In this document: piece after piece, positions 43,918 through 52,568 of the stretch | Position numbering within the stretch: the stretch's first letter is position 1 | How the letters are laid out: each line of letters begins with the position of its first letter | DNA from: UBA1672 sp051967755 | GTDB lineage: Bacteria > Pseudomonadota > Alphaproteobacteria > Micavibrionales > Micavibrionaceae | Length of the DNA: 64,000 nucleotides | Direction of reading: 5' to 3' | Assembly: GCA_051967755.1 (NCBI GenBank) | Contig: JBQDYD010000002.1 | Span: 490,874 to 554,873, forward strand | Translations under genes and position numbers: made by a program | Notes under the pieces: generated by a model | Database searches by the model: none | Told to the model about the DNA's origin: nothing | What the model saw: the letters and a program-made list of their open reading frames with translations, nothing else

Positions 43918-45699
43918 ATGCCAGAAAAACGCCGTTCATATCAAGCAAGACTATCCGCTTTACGAAAAGAAATGAAAAAGGAAAAGCGTGATGGCTATAT
44001 TTTACCGCGCACGGATGAATTTCAAAGTGAGTTTCTCGCCCCATATGCGGAGCGTTTAAAATGGCTTACCGGGTTTACAGGCAGTGCGGGCGTATCGATT
44101 GTGCTTGATTATAAGGCCGTTGTGATGAGTGACGGGCGATACACAATACAGCTCAAGGATCAGGTTGATACAAAGTTATTTGAAACCGATGATATGATGA
44201 AAACCTCAATAGGGGATTGGTTGGCTGAAAACGCGGAATTCGGAACCGTGATTGGCTATGATGTTTGGCTTATGACGATTGATCAGGTGGCTAAGATCAA
44301 AGAAAAGGTGGCTCATAAAAACATTGCATTGAAGCCGACTGAGGGAAATCTGATAGACCGCATTTGGGTAGATCATCCGCAATGGCCAAGTAAAAAAGCC
44401 ACCGTGTTCCCCGATGATATTGCGGGACGTACATCACGGGAAAAGCGTAAGTCGATTTCGAAAGAGCTTAAAGCCAAAGGGTGCAGCGCGTGTTTGGTGA
44501 CACAGGGTGATTCAATTGCATGGGTATTGAATATCAGGGGCGCGGATGTTCCCTATACGCCTGTTTGTTTATCGTATCTTTTGCTTCATGAAGATGGCAG
44601 CGCAGAGTGGTTTGTGGATGGTGATAAGTTGACACCTGATGTCGCGAGGGCGTTGGGGCATACTGTCAAAGTTCATAATTTCTATAATTTAGAAAAACGC
44701 ATGTCGGAGGTTAATGGGAAACTCTGGATTGACCCCAAGACCGCGCCGTCTTGGTTTGGCATGATTGCGCAAAAGAATAAAATTGACGTCTACGAAGCGG
44801 AAGATCCATGTGTGAAACCGAAATCGATTAAGACAATCGAAGAGCAAAAAGCATCTCGTTTTGTACATATATTGGATGGGGTGGCTGTAACGCGTTTCTT
44901 AAAGTGGGTCGATGATCACCAAAATAAAATCTCTAAAAGTGAGTTGGCCGCAGAGGGGGCGCTGGACGGTTTCAGACGCGCGAGCGATAAATATATCGGG
45001 CCTAGTTTTGAAACCATTGCGGGGTTTGCGGATCATGGTGCGATTGTCCATTATCGTGCGACGATGCAATCGAACAAGATTATCAAAGGGGATGGTCTAT
45101 TATTAGTCGATAGCGGAGCCCAGTATAAGTGGGGGACAACAGATATTACACGCACAGTTGCGATAGGGACGCCGACGGAAGAAATGCGAGAGAATTATAC
45201 GCGTGTATTAAAGGGGCATATAGCTGTGGCTTCTGCCGTTTTTGAGAGCGATACGACGGGCAAGGAAATTGATGCGTTGGCGCGGGCTCCGCTTCGGAAA
45301 GAGGGGCTTGATTATGCGCATGGTACGGGGCACGGCGTCGGGTGTTATTTAGGTGTGCACGAAAAGGCAACGCATATTTCACCGAAAGAGGATAATACCT
45401 TTGAGGTGGGTATGTTACTTTCTAATGAGCCGGGATATTACAAGGAGGGGGAGTACGGCATCAGGATAGAGAATTTGGTTTTGGTTCGTGATGCCCAGAA
45501 AAGTGGTTGTTATCGTTTTGATACGATCAGCTTCGCCCCATTTGACCCTTCATTGATTGTCGACTCGTTGCTGACTAAATCGGAAAAAGAATGGCTTAAA
45601 ACCTATGAGCAGAATATAGCTGATTTTGTTATGCCGCGTCTTAGTCAGGAAGAGCAGGCATGGTTGAAAACAAAGCTGACTTTCATAGAAACACGTTAA
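43918..45699 (+). CDS. Aminopeptidase P family (Xaa-Pro) metallopeptidase
   Basis: A 593-residue M24B peptidase of the large three-domain type: two creatinase-like N-terminal domains and a pita-bread catalytic domain. The dinuclear metal ligands are all visible: Asp398 (VDSGAQY), Asp409 (TDITRT), His472 (GTGHGVG), Glu504 (NEPGYY) and Glu518 (RIENL). It removes the N-terminal residue before a proline, probably in the cytosol (no signal peptide). AAGGAG is at normal spacing. It is divergent from mipZ. Confidence 0.95.
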   Translation: MPEKRRSYQARLSALRKEMKKEKRDGYILPRTDEFQSEFLAPYAERLKWLTGFTGSAGVSIVLDYKAVVMSDGRYTIQLKDQVDTKLFETDDMMKTSIGDWLAENAEFGTVIGYDVWLMTIDQVAKIKEKVAHKNIALKPTEGNLIDRIWVDHPQWPSKKATVFPDDIAGRTSREKRKSISKELKAKGCSACLVTQGDSIAWVLNIRGADVPYTPVCLSYLLLHEDGSAEWFVDGDKLTPDVARALGHTVKVHNFYNLEKRMSEVNGKLWIDPKTAPSWFGMIAQKNKIDVYEAEDPCVKPKSIKTIEEQKASRFVHILDGVAVTRFLKWVDDHQNKISKSELAAEGALDGFRRASDKYIGPSFETIAGFADHGAIVHYRATMQSNKIIKGDGLLLVDSGAQYKWGTTDITRTVAIGTPTEEMRENYTRVLKGHIAVASAVFESDTTGKEIDALARAPLRKEGLDYAHGTGHGVGCYLGVHEKATHISPKEDNTFEVGMLLSNEPGYYKEGEYGIRIENLVLVRDAQKSGCYRFDTISFAPFDPSLIVDSLLTKSEKEWLKTYEQNIADFVMPRLSQEEQAWLKTKLTFIETR

Positions 45700-45734
45700 G
45701 ACTGTTATGTCACTTTGTGTCGCGGTTGTTACGA

Positions 45735-46931
45735 TTACTCTTCGTCTTCATTGTCATCTTTATTTGCTGCTGCACTCTTCTTTTTCTTAGGCGTGTAGCT
45801 GTATTTTTCCGGGTGAAACTCCAAAAGATCTAGTAATAGCTTAGGGAAGCCCGAGCGTGAGTGCCCTGCATTCGTAAGAATTTCCTGAACGATCACAGTA
45901 TCTGATTTATAGCGCGCCTCTAAAAGCACTGTGTTGATATGAGGGAATTTTTTAGGGGGGGTAATGATCAGTTTCGTTGACATAATATTAACCCCATCAA
46001 CGATGCTGTTCTCAGTTTTCAGACTGTCAATTGACGCATTTTGCACAAATTTTGTGACGTGACTTGCGAAAAGAATATTCTTTGCACGTTCATAGGTCGC
46101 TTTATTTTTAAACTTGTATGCATAAATGCCAAAGAACATATTTTCATTACGCACCGGGTCAAAAAATTCGAAATTCATTGTATCGCGGGTGCTGGAAGAT
46201 TTAAAAGATGGCGGCAAGGGGGTGTAGTCAAAGTTTCTTGGCGGAAGCTTTGTCGTAAATATATTGTTTTTTGATGTTACTGTGTTCCATCCTTCACCTA
46301 AAGGCATGGGGTCTTCGACTTGTGTAATGCCATCATATAATTTTAAAGAGTCAAAAAAGTCGTCGGATCGATAGGAATACATGGTTTGAGCCGGCCCGGT
46401 GAGGACTTGTTCAACTTTTGAATAATCTGTTAGATAGATCCGAATACGAATACCGTACTTTTCTCCATTTTCGTAATAGGTAATGTACAGGCGTTTACCC
46501 GGAAATTCTTTGTAGGTGATATCTTCATTTGTAAGAACTGTACCGCCAATTGATCTGACAGATTGCGCATATCTTTGCACTTCTTGGTTTAAAATCTTTT
46601 TCACGTCCGATCTGGTTAACGGTTCACCAAAAGTTTGCGTTGCCTTGATCAGGATGCTTTTGTCTTTCGTTGCTTCTTTACCGTCTAGTGAGGAAATGAT
46701 TTCTGTGCTGAAAGCAACTGTATGTTCATTAAAGCGAAACGGAAAGACTTTGTATTTATATTGTTGCGGGAATTTCGTATCAAACACGCCCGTAAGAGAT
46801 TCAAATCGCTCCCACTTTACTTCATCCTCATCCGCTTCCTCAGGGAATTGCGCCTGAGCCGATAGGGTGGGGATGAATAGTGAGAATGCTATAAGGAAAT
46901 AAAGAAGATGTTTCTTATGAAAGATCGTCAT
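45735..46931 (-). CDS. Secreted protein with internal duplication
   Basis: A 398-residue protein with a signal peptide (cleavage after SAQA, near residue 27). Two related halves of about 165 residues follow: the first begins VKWERFESLTGVFDTKFPQ, the second GWNTVTSKNNIFTTKLPP, and both end with a hydrophobic DDFFDSLKL or LLLDLLEFHP-type block. The tail is Lys-rich then acidic (KKKKSAAANKDDNEDEE). No catalytic motif is visible; the halves resemble PsbP/Mog1-like beta-sheet domains only in outline. It is convergent with the aminopeptidase gene. Confidence 0.75.
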   Translation of the reverse strand: MTIFHKKHLLYFLIAFSLFIPTLSAQAQFPEEADEDEVKWERFESLTGVFDTKFPQQYKYKVFPFRFNEHTVAFSTEIISSLDGKEATKDKSILIKATQTFGEPLTRSDVKKILNQEVQRYAQSVRSIGGTVLTNEDITYKEFPGKRLYITYYENGEKYGIRIRIYLTDYSKVEQVLTGPAQTMYSYRSDDFFDSLKLYDGITQVEDPMPLGEGWNTVTSKNNIFTTKLPPRNFDYTPLPPSFKSSSTRDTMNFEFFDPVRNENMFFGIYAYKFKNKATYERAKNILFASHVTKFVQNASIDSLKTENSIVDGVNIMSTKLIITPPKKFPHINTVLLEARYKSDTVIVQEILTNAGHSRSGFPKLLLDLLEFHPEKYSYTPKKKKSAAANKDDNEDEE

Positions 46932-47005
46932 ACTGTGTCGCTATCCTGATTTTTTCTTACATGAAGACTATAGTCTAACATATTCATAAATCAAATTACA
47001 CGCAC

Positions 47006-47037
47006 AAAAAAACTGCCCGAATATTACAGGCAGTTTT
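47006..47037 (-). terminator. Rho-independent terminator after rpsU
   Basis: On the minus strand AACTGCC pairs with GGCAGTT (7 bp), followed by a seven-T run, 34 bases after the rpsU stop. Confidence 0.85.
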
Positions 47038-47070
47038 AAATATTTTGTATATTTGATCGTGAATGTAAGA

Positions 47071-47277
47071 CTAGTACCCTTCACGGTCGCGACGTTTACG
47101 TTCCATCTTACGACAGCGACGTACAGCTTCAGCTTGCTCACGTGCTTTCTTTTCAGACGGCTTTTCGTAATGACGACGAAGCTTCATTTCGCGGAAGACA
47201 CCTTCGCGCTGCATTTTCTTTTTCAAAACGCGCAAAGCTTGATCGACGTTATTATCTCTTACGTTGACACTGACCAC
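47071..47277 (-). CDS. rpsU: 30S ribosomal protein S21
   Basis: A 68-residue basic protein with the S21 sequence VRDNNVDQALRVLKKKMQREG and the Arg/Lys-rich tail. S21 helps initiation at the 30S platform near the anti-Shine-Dalgarno sequence. The frame extends three codons to a GTG at 47286, but that GTG is part of the GAGGT ribosome-binding site; the GTG at 47277, seven bases after GAGGT, gives the standard start. A terminator follows, so it is a single-gene unit. Confidence 0.96.
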   Translation of the reverse strand: MVSVNVRDNNVDQALRVLKKKMQREGVFREMKLRRHYEKPSEKKAREQAEAVRRCRKMERKRRDREGY

Positions 47278-47381
47278 AGTGTTCACCTCTTTCTAAATAG
47301 GTTTAAAAATTTAGTTTAACTTAAAAAAGTTTGTAAGGTATTAACACAAGGGTATTATTCAAGCAAAGGAAAAAATCATTT

Positions 47382-48998
47382 TTAGCCCGTTTTCCGCGCT
47401 TTGAGGTTCATTGCCGCATCCAGTAGGGCTTTGGTGTATTCTTGCTTCGGGTTATTAAACACGTCCTGCGCATCACCAAATTCAACGACTTTACCGTCTT
47501 TCATCACGAGGAGCTTATGGCTCATCGCGCGCACAACGCGTAAATCATGGCTGATGAACATATAGGTCAGGTTATGGCGTTTTTGCAGATCACGGAGCAA
47601 ATCAACGATCTCTGCCTGCACGGATACATCAAGCGCGCTGGTCGGTTCATCCAAAACCACAAATTCAGGGTTGAGCACCATAGCCCGCGCGATAGAGACA
47701 CGTTGCCTTTGCCCACCGGAAAATTCATGCGGGTATCGGTGGCGCGTTTCAGGGTCCATTTGTACGTCTTTTAACGCCTCAACCACCAGAGAATCACGCG
47801 CCTCTTTATCAATATCTTTGCGGTGAAGTTTCAGACCCTCCCCAACGATTTGCCCGATCGTCATACGCGGGGAGAGGGAGCCGTAAGGGTCTTGGAAAAC
47901 CACCTGCATACGCGAACGCAACGGGCGCATTGCTTTGCGGTTATAGTCGGAGATATCAATATCATCAAAGCTGAGCTTGCCTTGCCCGTTAAGAAGGCGC
48001 AGCGCCGCAAAGCCGAGCGTGCTTTTCCCTGATCCTGACTCACCCACAACGCCCAGTGTTTCGCCGCGGCGAATGGTGATATCCAGATAATCGACGGCTT
48101 TGACAAAGCTGGTGGCTTTGCCGAAAAAGTTCTTTTTATTGGGGAAGTAGACCTTGATATCATCCCCCTGCAAAAGAACGGGTGATTTATCTTTGATCGG
48201 TTCCACGGTGCCGCGCGGTATCGTATTCAGCAGCATTTTCGTATAATCATGCTGCGGGGCGTTAAAAATAGGTGCCTTATCATTTTGCTCTTTCATCTCC
48301 CCATGACGCATAACGCAGACATAATCCGCCATTTTCTCAACGACGGAGAGATCATGTGTGATCAGCATCATCGCCATGTTTAGCTCTTTTTGCAGGCTTT
48401 GTAACAGCTCAAGGATTTGCGCTTGAATGGTCACATCAAGCGCGGTGGTCGGCTCATCCGCAATCAATAGCTCAGGGTTATTGGCAAGCGCAATCGCGAT
48501 GACAACGCGCTGTCGCTGCCCACCTGATAGCTCATGCGGATAGGCGTTCAGGCGCTGTTTCATTTTTGGCAGGCCAACCATATCCAAAAGCTCCAATACG
48601 CGTGCTCTGGCTTGGTCGGTGCTCATCCCTTGATGGATTTTCAAAACTTCGCTGATCTGCCGTTCGATGGTATGGAGGGGGTTCAGCGCGCTTTGTGGCT
48701 CTTGAAAGATCATGCCGATTTGTTGCCCGCGAATTTTGCGCATATAGGCTTCGTTCTTATCAATCAGTTCTTCCCCTTCAAACAGGATCGATGACCCGTC
48801 CCTGTGTGAGGCGAGCGGATAGGGTAAAAGCTTCATCGTCGATAGGGCTGTCACAGATTTTCCAGAGCCTGATTCCCCAACAACGGCAACGGTTTGCCCG
48901 CGCTTAATATCAAAATTGATGCCTTTCACGGCATGAAAAGAGCCGCCCGGTATTTTGAAATCAACATGAAGATTCTTGATTTGAAGGATATTTTCCAT
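47382..48998 (-). CDS. Fused peptide ABC transporter ATPase (YejF-like)
   Basis: A 538-residue protein made of two complete ABC ATPase domains. Each half has a Walker A (GESGSGKS at about 41-48, and again near 315), a signature (LSGGQRQRV and FSGGQRQRV) and Walker B (LLIADEPTTALD, FVVLDEPTSALD), with the oligopeptide-transporter C-terminal tails (APQHDYTKMLLN, NPKQEYTKALLDA). It powers import of peptides (OppDF fused, as in YejF). No permease or binding-protein genes are adjacent on this side. The frame continues to 49109, but that part overlaps the divergent gene; the ATG at 48998 gives the expected MENILQIKNL start. Confidence 0.92.
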   Translation of the reverse strand: MENILQIKNLHVDFKIPGGSFHAVKGINFDIKRGQTVAVVGESGSGKSVTALSTMKLLPYPLASHRDGSSILFEGEELIDKNEAYMRKIRGQQIGMIFQEPQSALNPLHTIERQISEVLKIHQGMSTDQARARVLELLDMVGLPKMKQRLNAYPHELSGGQRQRVVIAIALANNPELLIADEPTTALDVTIQAQILELLQSLQKELNMAMMLITHDLSVVEKMADYVCVMRHGEMKEQNDKAPIFNAPQHDYTKMLLNTIPRGTVEPIKDKSPVLLQGDDIKVYFPNKKNFFGKATSFVKAVDYLDITIRRGETLGVVGESGSGKSTLGFAALRLLNGQGKLSFDDIDISDYNRKAMRPLRSRMQVVFQDPYGSLSPRMTIGQIVGEGLKLHRKDIDKEARDSLVVEALKDVQMDPETRHRYPHEFSGGQRQRVSIARAMVLNPEFVVLDEPTSALDVSVQAEIVDLLRDLQKRHNLTYMFISHDLRVVRAMSHKLLVMKDGKVVEFGDAQDVFNNPKQEYTKALLDAAMNLKARKTG

Positions 48999-49045
48999 TA
49001 GCACTGCAAACGTCTGTATTTGATTGAATAAAGGTAAGCCAAAGA

Positions 49046-49699
49046 ATGAGTGAGGACAAGAGCGGAAGCCCGCCATGCGGAATTTATCTGCGCATAGATG
49101 ATTTTTCAAACATGCTGGACCTGATCGGCTATGTGCGTCAGATGGCGTTCGCGATCAATCGCAGCTCGGGGTATGAGAAGAATATGGCCGTGGTTGAGGT
49201 TGTGGCCGACGCACCTGAAGAGGCGCATAATGAACGCGTTTTTGATCTCATCCCGATCATCAAGGATCAAGGGCTGGTCGCCCTTATCAGTGGTTTACCT
49301 GAGGGCGCGGAGGATTTACACGGCGCGGATGGTGTTATTGTTGATATCGATGCGGATATTGCGGCTGCGCGTTCAATTCATGGTGAAGATGCGATCATCG
49401 GCGTGACGACGGCCTCTAAGCAAGAGGCGTTGCAGGCTCTGTCCATGCCTGTTGATTGTATCATCATGCAGGCCGCACCGGGATTGTTGGCGGAGCTGAG
49501 CATGAAAGCCGAAGGTATGGTGATCGCGCGCGGTAAGGGCATCACGAATAAAAATTGCGGCGCGTTGGCGCAGGCCGGCGCAAATTTAATTGATGTGTCT
49601 GATTATTTACTCGGTCATAAAAAGGGCGTGATGCAGGCGACGGTGAATATTTTGCATGAGCTGGATGCCGCGATGAACCGCCCCGATACGGTGAATTAA
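49046..49699 (+). CDS. ThiE-like TIM-barrel protein
   Basis: A 217-residue protein with a beta/alpha-barrel pattern (GIYLRIDDF, VVEVVADAP, GLVALISGLP, GADGVIVDI, IIGVTTAS, CIIMQ, GMVIARGKG). The ADGVIVDIDADI and DAIIGVTTASKQEALQA blocks correspond to the ADGVHLG and IIGVS-HS blocks of thiamine-phosphate synthase (ThiE), but the pyrophosphate-binding residues are altered (VDID instead of HLGQ). Thus it may be a degenerate or reassigned paralogue. It is divergent from the ABC ATPase, with overlapping upstream regions. Confidence 0.7.
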   Translation: MSEDKSGSPPCGIYLRIDDFSNMLDLIGYVRQMAFAINRSSGYEKNMAVVEVVADAPEEAHNERVFDLIPIIKDQGLVALISGLPEGAEDLHGADGVIVDIDADIAAARSIHGEDAIIGVTTASKQEALQALSMPVDCIIMQAAPGLLAELSMKAEGMVIARGKGITNKNCGALAQAGANLIDVSDYLLGHKKGVMQATVNILHELDAAMNRPDTVN

Positions 49700-49769
49700 A
49701 CTTTGTGATTATTATCCGTGTTTGTTAGGATACTAACCAACAAATATAAAAAATAATCAGGGTTTAGTT

Positions 49770-50864
49770 TTGGCGGATAAGTTTACCATTCCCACCACAG
49801 ATGATTTTAATCTGGATGTCGATATCGATCTGGAGCGCAAACGCCTGCACAGATTGTTCGAACGCTCCGCTTCGGGGGAGGCCAGCCTTGATGACAGTAC
49901 GAAGATTTTACGCGCTATGATAGGGCGAAAGCCCAATGTTATTGATGGGGAAGGCGGGAATAGTTACCAGCCAAGTACAGATACATTCCGTATCTCACCG
50001 CCACCGTCCTTGGCATTTTATCTTGGCGTGAGTGAAAATAATATGCCGCCCAATATCCCTGAGAGCGTTACCCCGGAATTAATGCATCATTTGAAATTGG
50101 TGCATGAGGCAGAACATGCGACGCAGTTCATTTTTAAACGCGATGAGCAAACAGGTGAGATTGACCAGACCTCTGCCCGCTTTGAGATTTCCAATCGGTC
50201 ACCTTATGCATATGGTCTGGAAGAGGAAATAATCAAAGAGGCGGATGCGGATCTGGCTGTGCAGAAATATCTGGAAGATATAGGTGAACCTGAAGTGGCG
50301 CAGTTTATATTAGATGCGCGTATGAGCCGATCTTTTGTTGAGCAATATTTGGCATCAAGCGATGATTCCTATGAGCATGATACATCGTCTATTTTACAAC
50401 ATTTTAAAGAGACCGGCGATGTGATTGATGTTGAAACGTTTATTTATGAAAAGAGCGCCTTAATGGACAAAATCAATAAAGAGGTTGGTTTTGGTCTGTA
50501 TGACCTGAGCTCTATGGTGTCAGAATATGATGTGACTCGTGAACAATTACGTGCAATGCAAATGGAGCATCAGACGGAGCTTGCCATTCGTCCTCAAGGT
50601 GTTATGCATGCAGTGCAATCGCTGCTTGAGCGCGGAGAGCTTGAAGGTTTGCAGAAATGGGAAGCTGAAAACTATATGGCAGCCATGACTCGTCTTGGCT
50701 ATGAGCCGCAAGAGAATTATGATTATGAGGCCCAGCTTCGCAATGTTCTTGAAAATGGTATGGGGCTACAGAAAAAACCGGAAGAACCCACCCCGATGAA
50801 GGGCTTAACGCCTGAAGAAATGGCTATTGAAGGGCCTTGGGATAAGCCGGAGACGAGGCCTTAA
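49770..50864 (+). CDS. Putative metallopeptidase-like protein with HEAEH motif
   Basis: A 364-residue soluble protein of no recognised family. Residues 112-116 read HEAEH (LVHEAEHATQF), and about 40 residues later IIKEADADLAVQKYL supplies a Glu/Asp-rich helix of the type that gives the third zinc ligand in gluzincins (Glu157). The rest is helical, with a Pro-rich C-terminus. The start is TTG at 49770, with AGGG seven bases upstream. There is no signal peptide. It is convergent with the next gene, and both stop codons share the palindrome TTAA. Confidence 0.7.
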   Translation: MADKFTIPTTDDFNLDVDIDLERKRLHRLFERSASGEASLDDSTKILRAMIGRKPNVIDGEGGNSYQPSTDTFRISPPPSLAFYLGVSENNMPPNIPESVTPELMHHLKLVHEAEHATQFIFKRDEQTGEIDQTSARFEISNRSPYAYGLEEEIIKEADADLAVQKYLEDIGEPEVAQFILDARMSRSFVEQYLASSDDSYEHDTSSILQHFKETGDVIDVETFIYEKSALMDKINKEVGFGLYDLSSMVSEYDVTREQLRAMQMEHQTELAIRPQGVMHAVQSLLERGELEGLQKWEAENYMAAMTRLGYEPQENYDYEAQLRNVLENGMGLQKKPEEPTPMKGLTPEEMAIEGPWDKPETRP

Positions 50865-51493
50865 TTCTCGTAGATGTTTACAGCTGTTACATACATTAAT
50901 TCACATGATTTCAGGCCTGTATCATCGCGTACCATTGATGTGCGGAGCATAAAGAGCCTGTAGCCGATGCGTTCATCGTAATTTACTAAATATCCTTTTA
51001 GGGTTGCGAGCTGTTCTTTTTCTAATGAAACAAGCGCTTTCCAAACAGCCTCATTTGCAGGAATAATGTGGATATTGGCAAAACTGCGGATGATTTCGCC
51101 TTTCGGGATTCTGATTTCACCTTCCCATGTAAAGACGCGGTTATGGTTATGCATTTTGGCGTTTTGATACACGATCGGCTTTGACATATGTTTCCAGCCC
51201 AAGGATAAATCCATCGGTGCAATTTTACCGTAGCGCCCGTCATCGTAATATTTCTTACCCAGAACGCGGCCGCTGACCTCAAATTCTGCCATATATTGGA
51301 TGCGGCCATGTTTGAACTTTATGCCATATGTGCCGGGTAGGTTCTTTTGTATCGGGTCTTGCCAATGTTTCAGCTCTGCCGCATTTGCGGGGACGTGTTT
51401 TACCGCCATGTCATACAGCTTGAGGAACGCTGCGAGGCAGAAGGCTGCGATCAACACGAATGTAAAAAACAGATTTGATATTTTTCTAAACAC
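50861..51493 (-). CDS. Hypothetical membrane-anchored protein
   Basis: A 210-residue protein with an N-terminal hydrophobic helix (about 8-26) and a globular part that contains IAPMDLSLGWKHMSKPIVYQ (split), FTWEGEIRIP, SFANIHIIPAN and a late Cys (GLKSCELMYVTAV). These blocks recall a widespread uncharacterised proteobacterial family with conserved PMDLxLGW-MS and SxNIHIIP motifs. The family has no known function. It follows the lipase-like gene by 6 bases, so the two form a transcription unit. Confidence 0.75.
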   Translation of the reverse strand: MFRKISNLFFTFVLIAAFCLAAFLKLYDMAVKHVPANAAELKHWQDPIQKNLPGTYGIKFKHGRIQYMAEFEVSGRVLGKKYYDDGRYGKIAPMDLSLGWKHMSKPIVYQNAKMHNHNRVFTWEGEIRIPKGEIIRSFANIHIIPANEAVWKALVSLEKEQLATLKGYLVNYDERIGYRLFMLRTSMVRDDTGLKSCELMYVTAVNIYEN

Positions 51494-51499
51494 AGAATT

Positions 51500-52486
51500 C
51501 TACTTCGGCGCAATATTGATATGGGAAATATGCTGTTCCTGACCTGATGGGGCAGGTGATTCAGTAGATTGGTTAAGGCTTTCCATGGTGTTTATATAGG
51601 TGTCCATGGTGTGTGTTTCTTTGCTTGATTGATCTGCTGCAGGCAGATTTTCCAAAGTTTCCTTTGATGGGTTTATCAGAATATTTGGTGGAAGGCCGTT
51701 ATTATTATTCACGATATAAATGTGATCGCCTGCGTGCCCGTAATCGAACTTTGTAAACATGTTTGATCCGTCAGGTGATAATACGGATGGCATATTATCG
51801 CCGTGAACCTGTATCATCCACGTGTCTGCACCAAGTTCAGATGCGGCGTTTTCCAGTGTGTCTGTGAACTCTTGATCGCCATAGGCGGGTGATCCGAATG
51901 TATAGATGTTATCTAGTTTGATGTTCGGATTATCCTCAAAGAACCCTTCGGCAATCATCTGTCCTGCCGCGAAGGCCGTCTGTGCGCCGCCGCTGGAAAA
52001 ACCTGCGAAATCTACGGATAGCGGCGTATCAGGATTGCGACTGGCATAATCATGCAGCACCGCGCCAATGACGTCTGTCATGTTGTCACCCGGAAAGTTT
52101 TCTGCATTTTGCTCTTCTATGATGTCTTGATAAAGGCCTTTGTGAACCTCGCCGCCAAGGGCGTGATCCATGTGCCCGCGTCTGAAGTTATCCCATCGAT
52201 CGCCGCCTGTGTGGGTCGGGTCAAAGGCGATTGTAACCCTGTTATCATCAGGGTTATAGGCCATAATGGCGGTGGTGTTATCAATATTAATGACATTAAT
52301 GCCTGCAATATTTTCGGGTAATGCTTGCCTGACCGATTCCATCGCTTCGCCGCGATCTTTGCCGTCGTAATAGGTTTTTTCATAGATGTTGGGAAGGGCA
52401 GCAAGACGCACAGCGCTCTCTGCTTGCTGTGCTGAGAACACGACCTCGGAAGGTTCTGTTACATTGTTTTGTGGTTCATCACCCAT
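51500..52486 (-). CDS. Class-3 lipase-like alpha/beta hydrolase
   Basis: A 328-residue protein with the nucleophile elbow GFSSGG (Ser164) in the context VDFAGFSSGGAQTA, a following YTFGSPAYGD strand-turn, and VHGDNMPSVL with a candidate catalytic Asp230; a GHAGDHIYI histidine lies after it. This is the fungal-type (class 3) lipase arrangement. There is no signal peptide or membrane segment; the N-terminus is acidic and the C-terminus Ser/Pro-rich and disordered. The substrate is unknown. It is upstream of the hypothetical membrane-anchored gene, 6 bases apart. Confidence 0.82.
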   Translation of the reverse strand: MGDEPQNNVTEPSEVVFSAQQAESAVRLAALPNIYEKTYYDGKDRGEAMESVRQALPENIAGINVINIDNTTAIMAYNPDDNRVTIAFDPTHTGGDRWDNFRRGHMDHALGGEVHKGLYQDIIEEQNAENFPGDNMTDVIGAVLHDYASRNPDTPLSVDFAGFSSGGAQTAFAAGQMIAEGFFEDNPNIKLDNIYTFGSPAYGDQEFTDTLENAASELGADTWMIQVHGDNMPSVLSPDGSNMFTKFDYGHAGDHIYIVNNNNGLPPNILINPSKETLENLPAADQSSKETHTMDTYINTMESLNQSTESPAPSGQEQHISHINIAPK

Positions 52487-52568
52487 AATTCGACCCCATT
52501 TAGCGTGATTTTACGCACCAAAACGCCAAAAGTCACGAAATTTCATGGGTGATGTTATCGTCCTGAGC

